This document shows positions 43,333 through 55,979 of a DNA stretch of 64,000 nucleotides, piece after piece (position 1 is the first letter of the stretch; every line of letters begins with the position of its first letter). The DNA is from Gemmataceae bacterium (lineage in GTDB: Bacteria > Planctomycetota > Planctomycetia > Gemmatales > Gemmataceae). Where the stretch lies: assembly GCA_019636445.1 (NCBI GenBank), contig JAHBXO010000001.1, forward strand, positions 310,001 to 374,000. Direction: 5' to 3'. Position numbers and translations under genes: made by a program. A model generated the notes under the pieces. That model had not been told where the DNA came from, made no database searches, and worked only from the letters and a program-made list of their open reading frames with translations.

Positions 43333-44343
43333 GTGCCGTCCCCGATCCGTTGCGATGTCGATTTCACGAAGCCCGGCAAACAGCTCGGCCATCTCTTCAT
43401 TCCCTATTCGCACAACCTCGGCGGCTGGGCGAACCTCATGGTGCCGATCTGCACGATCGGCAACGGCACCGGTCCGACGGCGCTCGTGCTCGCCGGGAAC
43501 CACGGCGACGAGTACCCGGGTCAGGTCGCCGTGATGAAGCTGCTCCGCGAGTTGAAGATGGAGGACGTGAGCGGACGGCTGATCCTCATTCCAACGCTGA
43601 CGATGCCGGGGGCGAAGGCGGCCACGCGGCTCTCGCCGTTGGACGGGAAGAACTTCAATCGCAGCTTCCCCGGCAACCCGGCCGGGACCGTCAGCGAGAT
43701 CCTCGCCCACTACCTCACGACGGTTCTCTTCCCGCTCGCGGACCTCGTCATCGACATCCACACCGGCGGCCGCAGCGTGGACTTCGTGCCCTGCGCGCAC
43801 ATGCACCTCGTGCCGGCTGGTCCGCAACGGCAGGCGATGCTCGCCGGCACCGAGGCGTGGAACTCGGAGTTCTGCTTCCTCTACGCCGACATTGCCGGCA
43901 CGGGCCTGCTCCCGGTCGAGGCGGAGAATCAGGGGAAGATCGTCGTGACGACCGAGATGGGCGGCAGCGAGAATGTGACGGCGCAGGTTCATCACCTCAC
44001 GCAATCCGGCCTGCGGAACGTGCTGACGCATTCCGGCGTGTTGAAGGGGACGGTGGTCCCGCGTCCCGCGCCGGCGCGCTGGGTGCAGGCGCTGCATGTG
44101 GACGACTATCGCTTCGCGCCGGAGTCCGGGGTGTACGAGAACGTCGTGCCGCTCGGTGAAGCCGTGACCGCAGGCCAGACCGTCGGCCGCATCCACTTCC
44201 TCGAACGGCCCGACCGCGAGCCGCTCGAGGTGAAGGCCCTGTCCGCCGGCATCCTGATCGCGACGCGCGCGCCCTCGATCGTCGGACAGGGGGATTGCGT
44301 GGCGTGCATCGCCCACGAAGTCGATCCGCGAACGTTACCGTGA
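43333..44343 (+). CDS. Succinylglutamate desuccinylase/aspartoacylase family deacylase (DoeB-like)
   Basis: A 336-residue zinc hydrolase of the AstE/AspA family. GNHGDEYPGQ gives the His and Glu ligands and IDIHTGGRSVDFVP the second His. The overall layout, with a C-terminal beta domain (ENVVPLGEAVTAGQTVGRIHF), is like N-alpha-acetyl diaminobutyrate deacetylase DoeB. With the upstream PLP dehydratase and amidase it may degrade an N-acylated amino acid, but this pathway is inferred only from position. Confidence 0.9.
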   Translation: MPSPIRCDVDFTKPGKQLGHLFIPYSHNLGGWANLMVPICTIGNGTGPTALVLAGNHGDEYPGQVAVMKLLRELKMEDVSGRLILIPTLTMPGAKAATRLSPLDGKNFNRSFPGNPAGTVSEILAHYLTTVLFPLADLVIDIHTGGRSVDFVPCAHMHLVPAGPQRQAMLAGTEAWNSEFCFLYADIAGTGLLPVEAENQGKIVVTTEMGGSENVTAQVHHLTQSGLRNVLTHSGVLKGTVVPRPAPARWVQALHVDDYRFAPESGVYENVVPLGEAVTAGQTVGRIHFLERPDREPLEVKALSAGILIATRAPSIVGQGDCVACIAHEVDPRTLP

Positions 44344-44368
44344 AGTTCTTGCGCGGGATGAATTGTCG

Positions 44369-44397
44369 TTGCATTCCGCGCGGCGCCCGACTATAAG
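44369..44397 (+). promoter_or_regulatory. Sigma-70-type promoter for the DUF6370 gene
   Basis: TTGCAT (44369-44374), exactly 17 bases, TATAAG (44392-44397): the best sigma-70-type match in the window. The transcript would start about 60 bases before the ATG at 44464. Confidence 0.7.
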
Positions 44398-44463
44398 TTC
44401 TTTAATCGGGTAACGGCGCCATGTCGGCGGCCGAACCCGTTCACCGCCCCGGAGAATCCCCCA

Positions 44464-44805
44464 ATGCGTTCGCTGTTCGCACTGGCCATCGGTCTGACCG
44501 CCCTCTCGTTCGGCCTCGTCGCCGTCGCCGAAGAAAAGAAGGCCGACAAGAAGGCCGAGACCAAGAAGCTCGAAGGCAAGCTGACCTGCACCAAGTGCGC
44601 CCTCCAGGAAACCGACAAGTGCGGCCACGCGCTCAAGGTCAAGGACGGCGACAAGGAAGTGATCTACTACCTCGACGACAAGGGCGGCGCCGAGAAGTAC
44701 CACGGCAAGGTCTGCAAGGAAGACAAGGACGCGACCGTCGAAGGCAAGGTCGTGGAGAAGGACAAGAAGAAGCACATCCAAAGCCCGAAGGTCACGGTCA
44801 AGTAA
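44464..44805 (+). CDS. DUF6370 family exported small protein
   Basis: 113 residues: a signal peptide (about 1-22, LVAVAEE), a Lys/Glu-rich linker and the DUF6370 core GKLTCTKCALQETDKCGHAL (three conserved Cys: CxxC and one more). YYLDDKGGAEKYHGKVCKEDKD adds a fourth. Common in planctomycetes and related groups; possibly a periplasmic metal- or redox-related protein. GGAGAA lies nine bases before the ATG. Own promoter and terminator, so a stand-alone gene that is probably well expressed. Confidence 0.85.
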   Translation: MRSLFALAIGLTALSFGLVAVAEEKKADKKAETKKLEGKLTCTKCALQETDKCGHALKVKDGDKEVIYYLDDKGGAEKYHGKVCKEDKDATVEGKVVEKDKKKHIQSPKVTVK

Positions 44806-44827
44806 CCTCGGCCGGATCCCACGCGAA

Positions 44828-44851
44828 CGCCGCCCGTACGGGCGGCGTTTT
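44828..44851 (+). terminator. Intrinsic terminator
   Basis: A perfect palindrome CGCCGCCCGTACGGGCGGCG followed by TTTT, between the DUF6370 gene and the converging P-II gene. Confidence 0.88.
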
Positions 44852-44864
44852 CGTTTTCGGGGCT

Positions 44865-45176
44865 TTAGATCTCGATCTCCGGCCAGGCGATCGGCACCAC
44901 GAAGATCTTGCCGTCGCCGATGCGCCCGGTGCGGGCCACGCGGGCGATGCCTTCGGCGATTTCGTCCCGGCGAGCGGCGGGCACCCACGCGGCGATCTCC
45001 ACCTTCGGCAGGTACGCGGTGCTGTACTCGCTGCCGCGATAGCGGTCGAGGTAGCCCTTCTGCCGGCCGTAGCCCTTCACCTCGCGCACGACGCACGCCG
45101 ACACGCCGAACTCCGCGAGTGCCGCCAGCACGGCCTCGGCGCGGAACGGCTTCACGATCGCGATCAGTTCCACCAT
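44865..45176 (-). CDS. P-II family nitrogen regulator
   Basis: 103 residues. The T-loop GYGRQKGYLDRYRGSEYSTA resembles that of GlnB/GlnK and retains the Tyr of EY, the uridylylation site (Tyr51) in E. coli. TGRIGDGKIFVVPI is the nucleotide-binding B-loop/C-loop region. The tail (AWPEIEI) is shorter than in GlnB. No amtB or glnA is adjacent; instead it is last in an operon with a DUF350 membrane protein and a lipoprotein. It may regulate a membrane partner. Confidence 0.88.
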   Translation of the reverse strand: MVELIAIVKPFRAEAVLAALAEFGVSACVVREVKGYGRQKGYLDRYRGSEYSTAYLPKVEIAAWVPAARRDEIAEGIARVARTGRIGDGKIFVVPIAWPEIEI

Positions 45177-45178
45177 GC

Positions 45179-45715
45179 TCAACTCCCCGCCGACGACGCC
45201 GAACCGCCGAACCCGCCCCGGCTGACCGACCCGCCGAAGAAGCTGCCGGACGACTTCGACGGCGCCGAACTGCTGCCCGGCCGCGAACCGCCGAAGTAGG
45301 TCGATCCGGTATTCACCGGACCGGAACGATACGAGGACGACGACCCGTAGCTGGAATAGCTGGACGAGCGGCTGGAGAGCAGCCACGGCCACCAGCTCCC
45401 GCCGGAGCGGTAGTAGCGCGTGCCGGAGGACGACGAGTAGACGGTGCCCGGCGGCGCGACGGCGTTGCCGTTCTCGTCGAACTGGATCGGCTTGCCGCTG
45501 GCGTCGTACGCCGTCTGCGCCGGCGAGCGTTTGCCGTTCTCGTCCATCTTCCATTCCTTGGCGATCGGCTTCCCCTGCGCGTCGTACCACGGCGGGTCGT
45601 AGGGTAGGCGCGCCTCCGTGCCATCGCGCCGCCCGCAGCCGGCGCAGATGCACGTCGAGAAGGCGAGAATGCTCCCGCCCAGGAGCAGCAGGTTGATCGT
45701 TCGGCTCTTGCGCAT
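45179..45715 (-). CDS. Ser/Gly-rich lipoprotein
   Basis: A 178-residue protein starting [20 protein letters not shown]. The signal sequence ends at CICAGCGRR, with likely lipobox Cys in ICAGC. A short region [18 protein letters not shown] follows, and the C-terminal half is almost pure Ser/Gly/Tyr ([19 protein letters not shown]). Its stop is two bases before the P-II start, so translation is coupled. Function unknown. Confidence 0.75.
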   Translation of the reverse strand: MRKSRTINLLLLGGSILAFSTCICAGCGRRDGTEARLPYDPPWYDAQGKPIAKEWKMDENGKRSPAQTAYDASGKPIQFDENGNAVAPPGTVYSSSSGTRYYRSGGSWWPWLLSSRSSSYSSYGSSSSYRSGPVNTGSTYFGGSRPGSSSAPSKSSGSFFGGSVSRGGFGGSASSAGS

Positions 45716-45720
45716 GGCGG

Positions 45721-45972
45721 TTATCCGGCGATGGCGCGGGAGACGATCAACGCGATGCCGAGGAGCAGCGCGCCGACGACGACTCCCACGGCCATGTTCT
45801 TGTCCGCGAGTTCCTTTTCGAGATCGACGCGCGGGGTGACCAGTTCGAAGATCTTGAAACCGATCACGAGCAGGGCGATGCCGAGCAGGCCGAACGCCGA
45901 CGCCGCGCCGAGCGACATCTCGAATGTCTGGGGATGCCACGGAAGGAAGATCGGATCATTGGCGAACAGCAT
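45721..45972 (-). CDS. DUF350 family membrane protein
   Basis: 83 residues with two membrane helices (about 22-40 and 60-81). [44 protein letters not shown] is the DUF350 pattern. The start at 45972 is preferred to 46038 because the extra residues are uncharacteristic and that region holds a promoter. It begins the operon with the lipoprotein and P-II genes, six bases or fewer between each. Confidence 0.82.
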   Translation of the reverse strand: MLFANDPIFLPWHPQTFEMSLGAASAFGLLGIALLVIGFKIFELVTPRVDLEKELADKNMAVGVVVGALLLGIALIVSRAIAG

Positions 45973-46000
45973 GGTTTGGCTCCGGATGGGGATTCGTGCG

Positions 46001-46029
46001 AGGGTATCCGGGATTGCGGCGGAGTTCAA
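46001..46029 (-). promoter_or_regulatory. Sigma-70-type promoter for the DUF350 / lipoprotein / P-II operon
   Basis: On the minus strand TTGAAC (46029-46024), 17 bases, TACCCT (46006-46001); the transcript would start about 20 bases before the ATG at 45972. Confidence 0.5.
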
Positions 46030-46059
46030 CGCCGCCATCGGTTTTTTCCTGCCGTCCGG

Positions 46060-46074
46060 CTGTCAGTTTGACAG
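46060..46074. promoter_or_regulatory. 15-base palindrome upstream of clpB (possible operator)
   Basis: CTGTCAGTTTGACAG is a perfect 6+6 inverted repeat with a three-base centre. It lies between the divergent DUF350 operon and clpB, 56 bases upstream of the clpB sigma-54 promoter. It does not match CIRCE. It may be an activator or repressor site. Confidence 0.5.
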
Positions 46075-46115
46075 GGGGAACGTCGAATTTCCGCCGGATT
46101 TCTCCGATTATCGAA

Positions 46116-46131
46116 TGGCACGCCTCTTGCT
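46116..46131 (+). promoter_or_regulatory. Sigma-54 (RpoN) promoter of clpB
   Basis: TGGCACGCCTCTTGCT matches the -24/-12 consensus TGGCACG-N4-TTGCW at every defined position. Transcription would start near 46143, leaving a leader of about 14 bases with the CGGAGG ribosome binding site before the ATG at 46157. Sigma-54 promoters need an ATP-driven activator; none is encoded in the window. Confidence 0.75.
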
Positions 46132-46156
46132 CTGTTTGGATTCGGAGGCCCACACC

Positions 46157-48756
<2,600 letters not shown>

Positions 48757-48760
<4 letters not shown>

Positions 48761-49029
48761 GCCGTCAGGGTCGGCGGATCGCCCTTTCGCGGTGGAGCGG
48801 CGGGGCGATCGATCGGTTCGATGCGCGAGATCAGACGGCAGTCGATTTTGATGGTCCGCTGGAACCCTTCGACTTCGGACACGCGTTCGAGTCCGACGAC
48901 GACCGATGTCAGAAGTACGATGCACTGATCGGGATGAACGACGTCGTAACTCGTGCCATCGACGACGTGCATCCGGAACGGTTCAAACGGGATTTGTCGA
49001 ATTTCGGAGACGATTTCGTTCGGAGCCAT
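48757..49029 (-). CDS. Hypothetical 90-residue protein (paralogue A)
   Basis: Starts [20 protein letters not shown] with GGAGGAA nine bases upstream. Conserved-looking core [21 protein letters not shown] and [13 protein letters not shown]. It is the same length as, and about 60% identical to, the protein at 50175-50447. Soluble; unknown function; the pattern PF.PF...DG..Y.V.HP recurs in planctomycete small proteins. It overlaps the clpB stop by four bases. Confidence 0.75.
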
Positions 49030-49201
49030 CGTTCTTCCTCCTTCGACCATCCTATCGTCGGTCCCTCGATTTTCCTACGCTCATCCGTGCCGAATCCGAG
49101 TGTGAATCGCATCGCCGAAGATCAAGAATCGGGGCAAGCCCGATTGACCCGAAGTCGTCGATCCTCCATCGTGAAGGGTATCCGGCCTTCGGTTCCCCTC
49201 C

Positions 49202-50167
49202 ATGAAATTGCTCGCATTCCTGGTTCTCCTTTCGTCGCCCCTGGTCGCCGCCGAGCCGAGGTTTGTCTTGGAATGGGGTGAGCGGGGGACGAAGCCCGGG
49301 CAGTTCCATTCGCCGATCCACATCGCCATCGGTCCGAAGGATGAAGTGTTCGTCGCGGACCTGAACAACGCCCGCGTTCAGCGATTCACGACGGAAGGGA
49401 AGTTCGTCGCGGAGTTCGAATTGCCGATCGATCAACCGCCTCGGAAATCGACAATGGTCGGCGGCTTCGCGGTGGACGGCGAACACCTGTACGTCGCCTA
49501 CATGATCCAGCACAAGCTCGGCGTCTTCACGCACGCCGGGAAGCCGGTGCGCGAATGGGGGAAGAAGGGCACCGGCGATGGCGAGTTCCACCAGCCCGGC
49601 GGGATTCTGCTGCGGAAGGACGGCACGATCCTCGTCGTCGATCAGTGCAACCACCGTGTGCAGGTGTTTGATTCGAAGGGGAAGTTCCTGCGGAAGTGGG
49701 GCCGTCACGGATCGCAGCCGGGACAGTTTGGTGGCCTTGAGCCGGCCGGGTCGCGCTTTGCGGGGCCGCACTTCCTCGCGCAGGATTCGAAAGGGCGGCT
49801 TTACACGACTGAAGGCGTGCTCGGCCGTATCCAGCAGTTCGACGCCGATGGGAAGCCCCTCGCCGCGTGGGGCAGCAAGACGGCGGAGCCGGGGGCCTTC
49901 GGCGAGTACACGTTCGGCATGTTGAAGAATACTTTTGGTCCAATCGGCGTGTTCGTCGACGCGAAGGACCACGTCTGGGTCAGCAGCCTGAACGACCGCG
50001 TGCAGGCGTTCACTCCAGAGGGGAAGTTCCTACTGAAGTTGGACGGGAACAGTACCAAGGACGACAAGTTTCTCCACCCGCACGGGATGGCGCAGGACGG
50101 CGCGGGCAATTTCTACGTCGCCGACGCCGGTCACCAGCGGATCGTGAAGTTCGCGATGGGGAAGTAA
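49202..50167 (+). CDS. NHL-repeat beta-propeller protein, exported
   Basis: 321 residues. Signal peptide 1-17 (LLSSPLVAAEP), then about six NHL repeats such as QFHSPIHIAIGPKDEVFVADLNNARVQ, GEFHQPGGILLRKDGTILVV and FLHPHGMAQDGAGNFYVADAG. These form a six-bladed propeller covering the whole mature protein. It probably binds a ligand or a partner in the periplasm; some NHL proteins are lactonases, but no metal site could be picked out. Flanked on both sides by two paralogous small genes on the opposite strand. Confidence 0.9.
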   Translation: MKLLAFLVLLSSPLVAAEPRFVLEWGERGTKPGQFHSPIHIAIGPKDEVFVADLNNARVQRFTTEGKFVAEFELPIDQPPRKSTMVGGFAVDGEHLYVAYMIQHKLGVFTHAGKPVREWGKKGTGDGEFHQPGGILLRKDGTILVVDQCNHRVQVFDSKGKFLRKWGRHGSQPGQFGGLEPAGSRFAGPHFLAQDSKGRLYTTEGVLGRIQQFDADGKPLAAWGSKTAEPGAFGEYTFGMLKNTFGPIGVFVDAKDHVWVSSLNDRVQAFTPEGKFLLKLDGNSTKDDKFLHPHGMAQDGAGNFYVADAGHQRIVKFAMGK

Positions 50168-50174
50168 CGGAGCG

Positions 50175-50447
50175 TCAGGCGTTGAGTGTTGGCGGGTCCC
50201 GCGGTTCGACAGGATTGGGTTCCCGCGGGATCGGTTGAAGCCGCGAGATCAACCGGCAATCGATCTTGACGTAGTTCTCCAAGGCGTCCGGTTGATTCGG
50301 ACTCGGCAATCCGACGATCACGGCGGTTAGCAGGACCATGCATTGATCGGGGTGATTCACACGATAGCTCGGCCCGTCCACGACGAACATCTCGAAGGGC
50401 GTGAACGGTGTCCGTCGCAACTCGGCGACAATATCGTTCGGGGCCAT
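50175..50447 (-). CDS. Hypothetical 90-residue protein (paralogue B)
   Basis: MAPNDIVAELRRTPFTPFEM...VDGPSYRVNHPDQCMVLLTAV...[14 protein letters not shown]...DPPTLNA, clearly homologous along its length to the protein at 48757-49029. GGAGGAA lies nine bases before the ATG at 50447. Likely a tandem duplication with the NHL gene between copies. No known family; no signal peptide or membrane segment. Confidence 0.75.
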   Translation of the reverse strand: MAPNDIVAELRRTPFTPFEMFVVDGPSYRVNHPDQCMVLLTAVIVGLPSPNQPDALENYVKIDCRLISRLQPIPREPNPVEPRDPPTLNA

Positions 50448-50476
50448 CGGTAATTCCTCCGCCCTTATTTTATCAA

Positions 50477-51568
50477 TTATTTCTTCTCCCGCAGTGCCGA
50501 GAAGATCGCCGTGCTGATCGCCGTCGGGCTGGCGTGGCGGCAGTTCGTCAGGACCACGACGGCCTGCTTTGCCTTCGGGTAGAGTACCATCCGCGAGGTC
50601 GCTTCGGGCTGCGATCCGTTGTGGCCGACGCGCAGGCCGCCTTGCTCGTCCACCGTGAAGCCGAGGCCCCAGGTGGTGAGCTTGCCGTCGGCGGTCTTCT
50701 GCCGTTCCCACATCGTCGCTTCAGTCGCCTTCGAGACGAGCTGGCCGTCGAGCAACCCCTTTGCCCAGCGGGCGAAATCGGCGACGTTCGACTTGTACCC
50801 GCCGGCGCCGTGCTTCCAGTCGTGCGCCTCCTCGGGGGCCGGCACGACTTCGCCCTTCGCGCTCTTGAGATAACCTTTGGTCCAGTGCTTCTGACCGTTC
50901 GTTGTCCCATCGCGTTCCAGCGACGGGAGGCCGAGCGGCTTCGCGATCCGGTTCATGAGCTGGTCGTGGTACGGCTCCTTCCCGGCCCGCTGGATCACGG
51001 CACTCAGCAGGATGTACGCGTACGACGAATAGTCCACCTTCTCGCCCGGTTTGAAGATGAGCGCCGACCGGTTGAACTTGTCGAGCGAATGAATCGGGTC
51101 GAGGAACGGATTCTTCTCGGTGTAGGCCCTCACTGTCGGTACGATCGTTCCGTTCGAGTAGTGCGGGATTCCGCTCTGGTGACAGAGCAGGTGCCGCGTC
51201 GTGATTTTCGCCCCCTTGTCCGGGAACTCCGGCACATACGTCCGCACGTCGGCGTCGAGGTCGAGCTTCTTGGCTTCGACCAGTTGCATCGCCAGCACGG
51301 CCGCGAGCGGCTTCGAGTTCGAGGCCCAGTTGAAGACGGAGTCGACGGTGACGGGTGCCTTCGTCTCGCGGTCGGCAAGGCCGTAGCCCTTCCGGTACAC
51401 GATCTGGCCCTCGCGGATGATGCCGACGGCGGCACCAACGACCTGCTGCTTCTCCATCTCGGCCCGGACGGCCGTATCGACCGCGGTTGCGAGGTTCGCC
51501 GGCAACGAATCCTGTGCGAACGCCGGAACCGCGAACAATAAGCAAGCCGCAAGCATGCGAGGGATCAT
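50477..51568 (-). CDS. Serine hydrolase (beta-lactamase / penicillin-binding-protein-like)
   Basis: A 363-residue protein with a signal peptide (1-18, FAVPAFAQ). The SxxK motif is SNSK in FNWASNSKPLAAV, the second motif YSSYAY stands where YxN is found, and the third is HNGSQ near the C-terminus (VGHNGSQPEATS). This is class C-like (peptidase S12/esterase EstB) architecture, not necessarily antibiotic resistance. The start at 51568 has GGAGCGG upstream. Stand-alone. Confidence 0.9.
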   Translation of the reverse strand: MIPRMLAACLLFAVPAFAQDSLPANLATAVDTAVRAEMEKQQVVGAAVGIIREGQIVYRKGYGLADRETKAPVTVDSVFNWASNSKPLAAVLAMQLVEAKKLDLDADVRTYVPEFPDKGAKITTRHLLCHQSGIPHYSNGTIVPTVRAYTEKNPFLDPIHSLDKFNRSALIFKPGEKVDYSSYAYILLSAVIQRAGKEPYHDQLMNRIAKPLGLPSLERDGTTNGQKHWTKGYLKSAKGEVVPAPEEAHDWKHGAGGYKSNVADFARWAKGLLDGQLVSKATEATMWERQKTADGKLTTWGLGFTVDEQGGLRVGHNGSQPEATSRMVLYPKAKQAVVVLTNCRHASPTAISTAIFSALREKK

Positions 51569-51611
51569 GGTCCGCTCCGGTGTTCGTTGATGGTGGGACT
51601 TCTTGTTCGGG

Positions 51612-52331
51612 TCACGAGTCCGCCCGCGTCCGGCGGGGCAGTTCGATCCGGGCGCGCCAGCCGCAGCCCCGGCACGCCAGTCGGACGATGCGCGGAAAGC
51701 GGTACGCGACGACGCCGCAGCCGAGCGCGGGCAACAGCGCGATCGGGAACCAGACGACCGCAAGCCGCGCCATGGCGATGGGAAACTCGGCCCTCAGCAG
51801 GACCAAACCCAGGAGGAAGACGACCGCCGACAGGAAACTGCCGGCCAGGACGAGCAACCGCGCCGGCCAGCCGAGCGCCGGCACGGGGCGCAGGTGGGCG
51901 ACGGGATGCAGAGGCCGATCGCAAGACGGACACGCTTCGGGCATGGTCGGGGTGTCGGCGGCGGTCGCCGGACGCGTCATCGCCGCCAGCGCCGGATCGA
52001 CGCGCGGGCCGGCGGTGTCGGCCTCGGCCATCCGCCGCGCCAGCGCGGCCCGGGGATCGTGTCGACTGGTGCGCAGCGCCGACGCGACGAGCTCGCTCGC
52101 GTAGTCGGCGTCCATTCCCATGCCCGCCAGTTCGTCGGCGATGGATTCGGGCGGCGTCTGATAGAAGCGCGCCATGATGAACAGCCGGATGTCGTCGAGC
52201 AGTTCGAGCGCGGAGCCGTCGGCCTCGAAGTGCGCGCGGAGGCTGTCGCCGAGTTCGCCCAGCGACGGATCGGCCGGCGGCGCGGGCGCCTGGAAATCTT
52301 CGTCCCGCATTCCGACGCGTGGGTCGCTCAC
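51612..52331 (-). CDS. Zinc-ribbon membrane protein
   Basis: 239 residues from a GTG start with GGGGATG before it; an ATG at 52310 is also possible. An acidic helical region (about 20-100) ends in RAALARRMAEAD. Then comes CPSC (about 137-140), two membrane helices (about 158-180 and 190-210) and CRGC (about 224-227) near the C-terminus. The paired CxxC motifs could form a zinc ribbon split by the helices. Downstream of ybeY on the same strand with a gap of 86 bases. Function unknown. Confidence 0.65.
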   Translation of the reverse strand: MSDPRVGMRDEDFQAPAPPADPSLGELGDSLRAHFEADGSALELLDDIRLFIMARFYQTPPESIADELAGMGMDADYASELVASALRTSRHDPRAALARRMAEADTAGPRVDPALAAMTRPATAADTPTMPEACPSCDRPLHPVAHLRPVPALGWPARLLVLAGSFLSAVVFLLGLVLLRAEFPIAMARLAVVWFPIALLPALGCGVVAYRFPRIVRLACRGCGWRARIELPRRTRADS

Positions 52332-52417
52332 CGCATCCCCGTTTTGAAGCACGCTCGTTCCGCACAGGATACCGCGTCGGGATCGATCCATGCAAAAGCG
52401 AAATTCCGGCCGACCGG

Positions 52418-52864
52418 TCATGCGCCCCGGTCGGTGATGTCGGGAAGGTTCAACTTCGCGAGGTATTCCCGCTCCTTCGCGCGCATCTGCCGGGCCGCCT
52501 TCGCCGTCGTGTCGTCGTAGCCGCACAGGTGGAGGCAGCCGTGGACCACGTACAGCAGCAGTTCACGGTCGACCGCGTGGCCGCGGTCGGCGGCGTACTC
52601 GGCCGCGACTTCGTAGCCGATCACCACTTCGCCCTCGAGCGTCTTCGCCTTCGCGCCCGAATAGGGGAAGGTGAGCACGTCGGTCGGCTCATCGTGGTCG
52701 AGGAACTGCTTGTTGAGGCGATGGATGTGGGCGTTGTCGACGAAGGCGAGCCCGACCTTCGCGGCGCGCACGCCCTCGCCTTCGAGCACGGTTTTGGCGG
52801 CGGCCTTGAGGGCGGCGAAGTCGAGCGGCTGCTCGTAGGGGTTGGCGACCTTGACGGTGATCAT
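52418..52864 (-). CDS. ybeY: Endoribonuclease YbeY (16S rRNA maturation)
   Basis: 148 residues. The zinc site HGCLHLCGYDDTTAKAARQM fits the H-x3-H-x5-H pattern, with the third position replaced by Asp/Thr region residues (HGxLHLxGYDH in most homologues; here GYDD). Earlier motifs NKQFLDHDEPTDVLTFPY and GEVVIGYEVA are canonical. The change of the last ligand from His to Asp is noteworthy but seen by eye only. Gene order before a membrane protein is compatible with an RNA-processing/envelope operon. Confidence 0.9.
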   Translation of the reverse strand: MITVKVANPYEQPLDFAALKAAAKTVLEGEGVRAAKVGLAFVDNAHIHRLNKQFLDHDEPTDVLTFPYSGAKAKTLEGEVVIGYEVAAEYAADRGHAVDRELLLYVVHGCLHLCGYDDTTAKAARQMRAKEREYLAKLNLPDITDRGA

Positions 52865-53035
52865 CGAACTATTTTAGGGAACCGCACGGCGGAACTCCGC
52901 GCCGGTTCATAAGATATGCCCATCCTCTCCCGGACTCTTCCAGTAACGGCCGTACCCCCGGCCGCCGCGACCTTGCGCGGGGAAGGGGACCCACCATCGT
53001 TGGGGTGCCTCATCTCACCCGGAGACGTAGCCGAA

Positions 53036-55222
<2,187 letters not shown>

Positions 55223-55244
55223 CGGCATTTTTGGGGAGCAGTGT

Positions 55245-55280
55245 GAAGCCTGCGGACGCTGGTCCGCGGGCTTCTTTCGT
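55245..55280 (+). terminator. Intrinsic terminator after glutamine synthetase
   Basis: GAAGCCTGCGGAC and GTCCGCGGGCTTC pair with one G-U wobble around a four-base loop, followed by TTTCGTT. It lies inside the cassette flanked by the 15-base repeat. Confidence 0.8.
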
Positions 55281-55291
55281 TGGCGGAAACG

Positions 55292-55303
55292 TTGTGATAG
55301 AAT
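55292..55303 (+). promoter_or_regulatory. Possible extended -10 promoter of the toxin-antitoxin-like pair
   Basis: TGATAGAAT (ending 55303) gives an extended -10 (TGN plus TAGAAT); the corresponding -35 position is weak (TTTCGT). Start near 55310, 19 bases before the ATG. Confidence 0.4.
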
Positions 55304-55328
55304 GCGCTCAACGACCGGAGATCTCGCC

Positions 55329-55604
55329 ATGGACAAGATCGTGGGCGACAAGGAACTGATCGAGAAGCTGCAAGGCGGCGCGAAGCACGTCGAGGTCTTC
55401 GACGCGAACGGCAAACTTCTGGGGCGGTATCTGCCGCAGCATGAATACGAACGCCGCATGATCGAATGTGGCTTTTTTCCGGAGTTCGACGAGGAGATTC
55501 GCCGCCAGGGCATCGAAGACTACAAGGCCGGCCGCGGAGTGACGACCGAAGAGTTGCTGGCCAGTTTGGTGGAAATCCGTCGGACCGGAGAACTCCGGCC
55601 GTGA
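55329..55604 (+). CDS. Antitoxin-like small protein
   Basis: 91 residues (MDKIVGDKELIEKLQGGAKH...). An N-terminal beta-type region with VEVFDANGKLLGRYLP is followed by helices that end in GVTTEELLASLVEIRRTGELRP. Such C-termini are common in planctomycete antitoxin partners of RelE/ParE-like proteins. The ATG follows GGAG by nine bases. The stop overlaps the next start (GTGA), a standard translational coupling in type II modules. No DNA-binding motif is obvious, so the assignment rests mainly on context. Confidence 0.65.
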   Translation: MDKIVGDKELIEKLQGGAKHVEVFDANGKLLGRYLPQHEYERRMIECGFFPEFDEEIRRQGIEDYKAGRGVTTEELLASLVEIRRTGELRP

Positions 55605-55870
55605 ATTACCGAATCGTATGGTCGTCGCGCGCCCGTCGTACGATCCAGACCCTCGTTTTCCTTGCCTGGGAGAAGGGGGCGGATTCCACGTTTCTGGATG
55701 AACCGATTCAGGCGATTACCGATCTTCTTTCCCGCCAACCAAGAACCGCCGGCGAATCGCGCGGGGACGAAGAACGAATCGTCTTCGCGGGAGTATTGAG
55801 CGTCGTCTACGAGATCTTTGAATCGGAACGTGTGGTCCTCATCTATCGGGCCAACGTTTCTCACGGTTGA
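55601..55870 (+). CDS. RelE/ParE-like toxin
   Basis: 89 residues from a GTG start that overlaps the previous stop. The sequence MNYRIVWSSRARRTIQTLVF, then AITDLLSRQPRTAGESRGD, EERIVFAGVLSVVYEIFESE and RVVLIYRANV, shows the RelE/ParE fold order: helix pair, then beta-strands with basic residues. The Arg/Tyr residues may be RNase-like or gyrase-binding; which cannot be told. Homologues are annotated as type II toxin-antitoxin toxins. Confidence 0.7.
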   Translation: MNYRIVWSSRARRTIQTLVFLAWEKGADSTFLDEPIQAITDLLSRQPRTAGESRGDEERIVFAGVLSVVYEIFESERVVLIYRANVSHG

Positions 55871-55920
55871 AGATGGTCGGCTTTTGCCGCACTGTTCATC
55901 AAGTAAGCATGACCGGAACC

Positions 55921-55959
55921 GAAACCACCGGAGGGGTAACCCTCCGGTGGTTTCATTTT
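55921..55959 (+). terminator. Intrinsic terminator
   Basis: A 15-base perfect stem (GAAACCACCGGAGGG and its complement) with a GTAA loop and an ATTTTG tail, 15 bases after the second copy of the 15-base direct repeat. It may be the original terminator of the glutamine synthetase gene. Confidence 0.85.
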
Positions 55960-55979
55960 GCAGCCTGTGGCCGCGCCCG

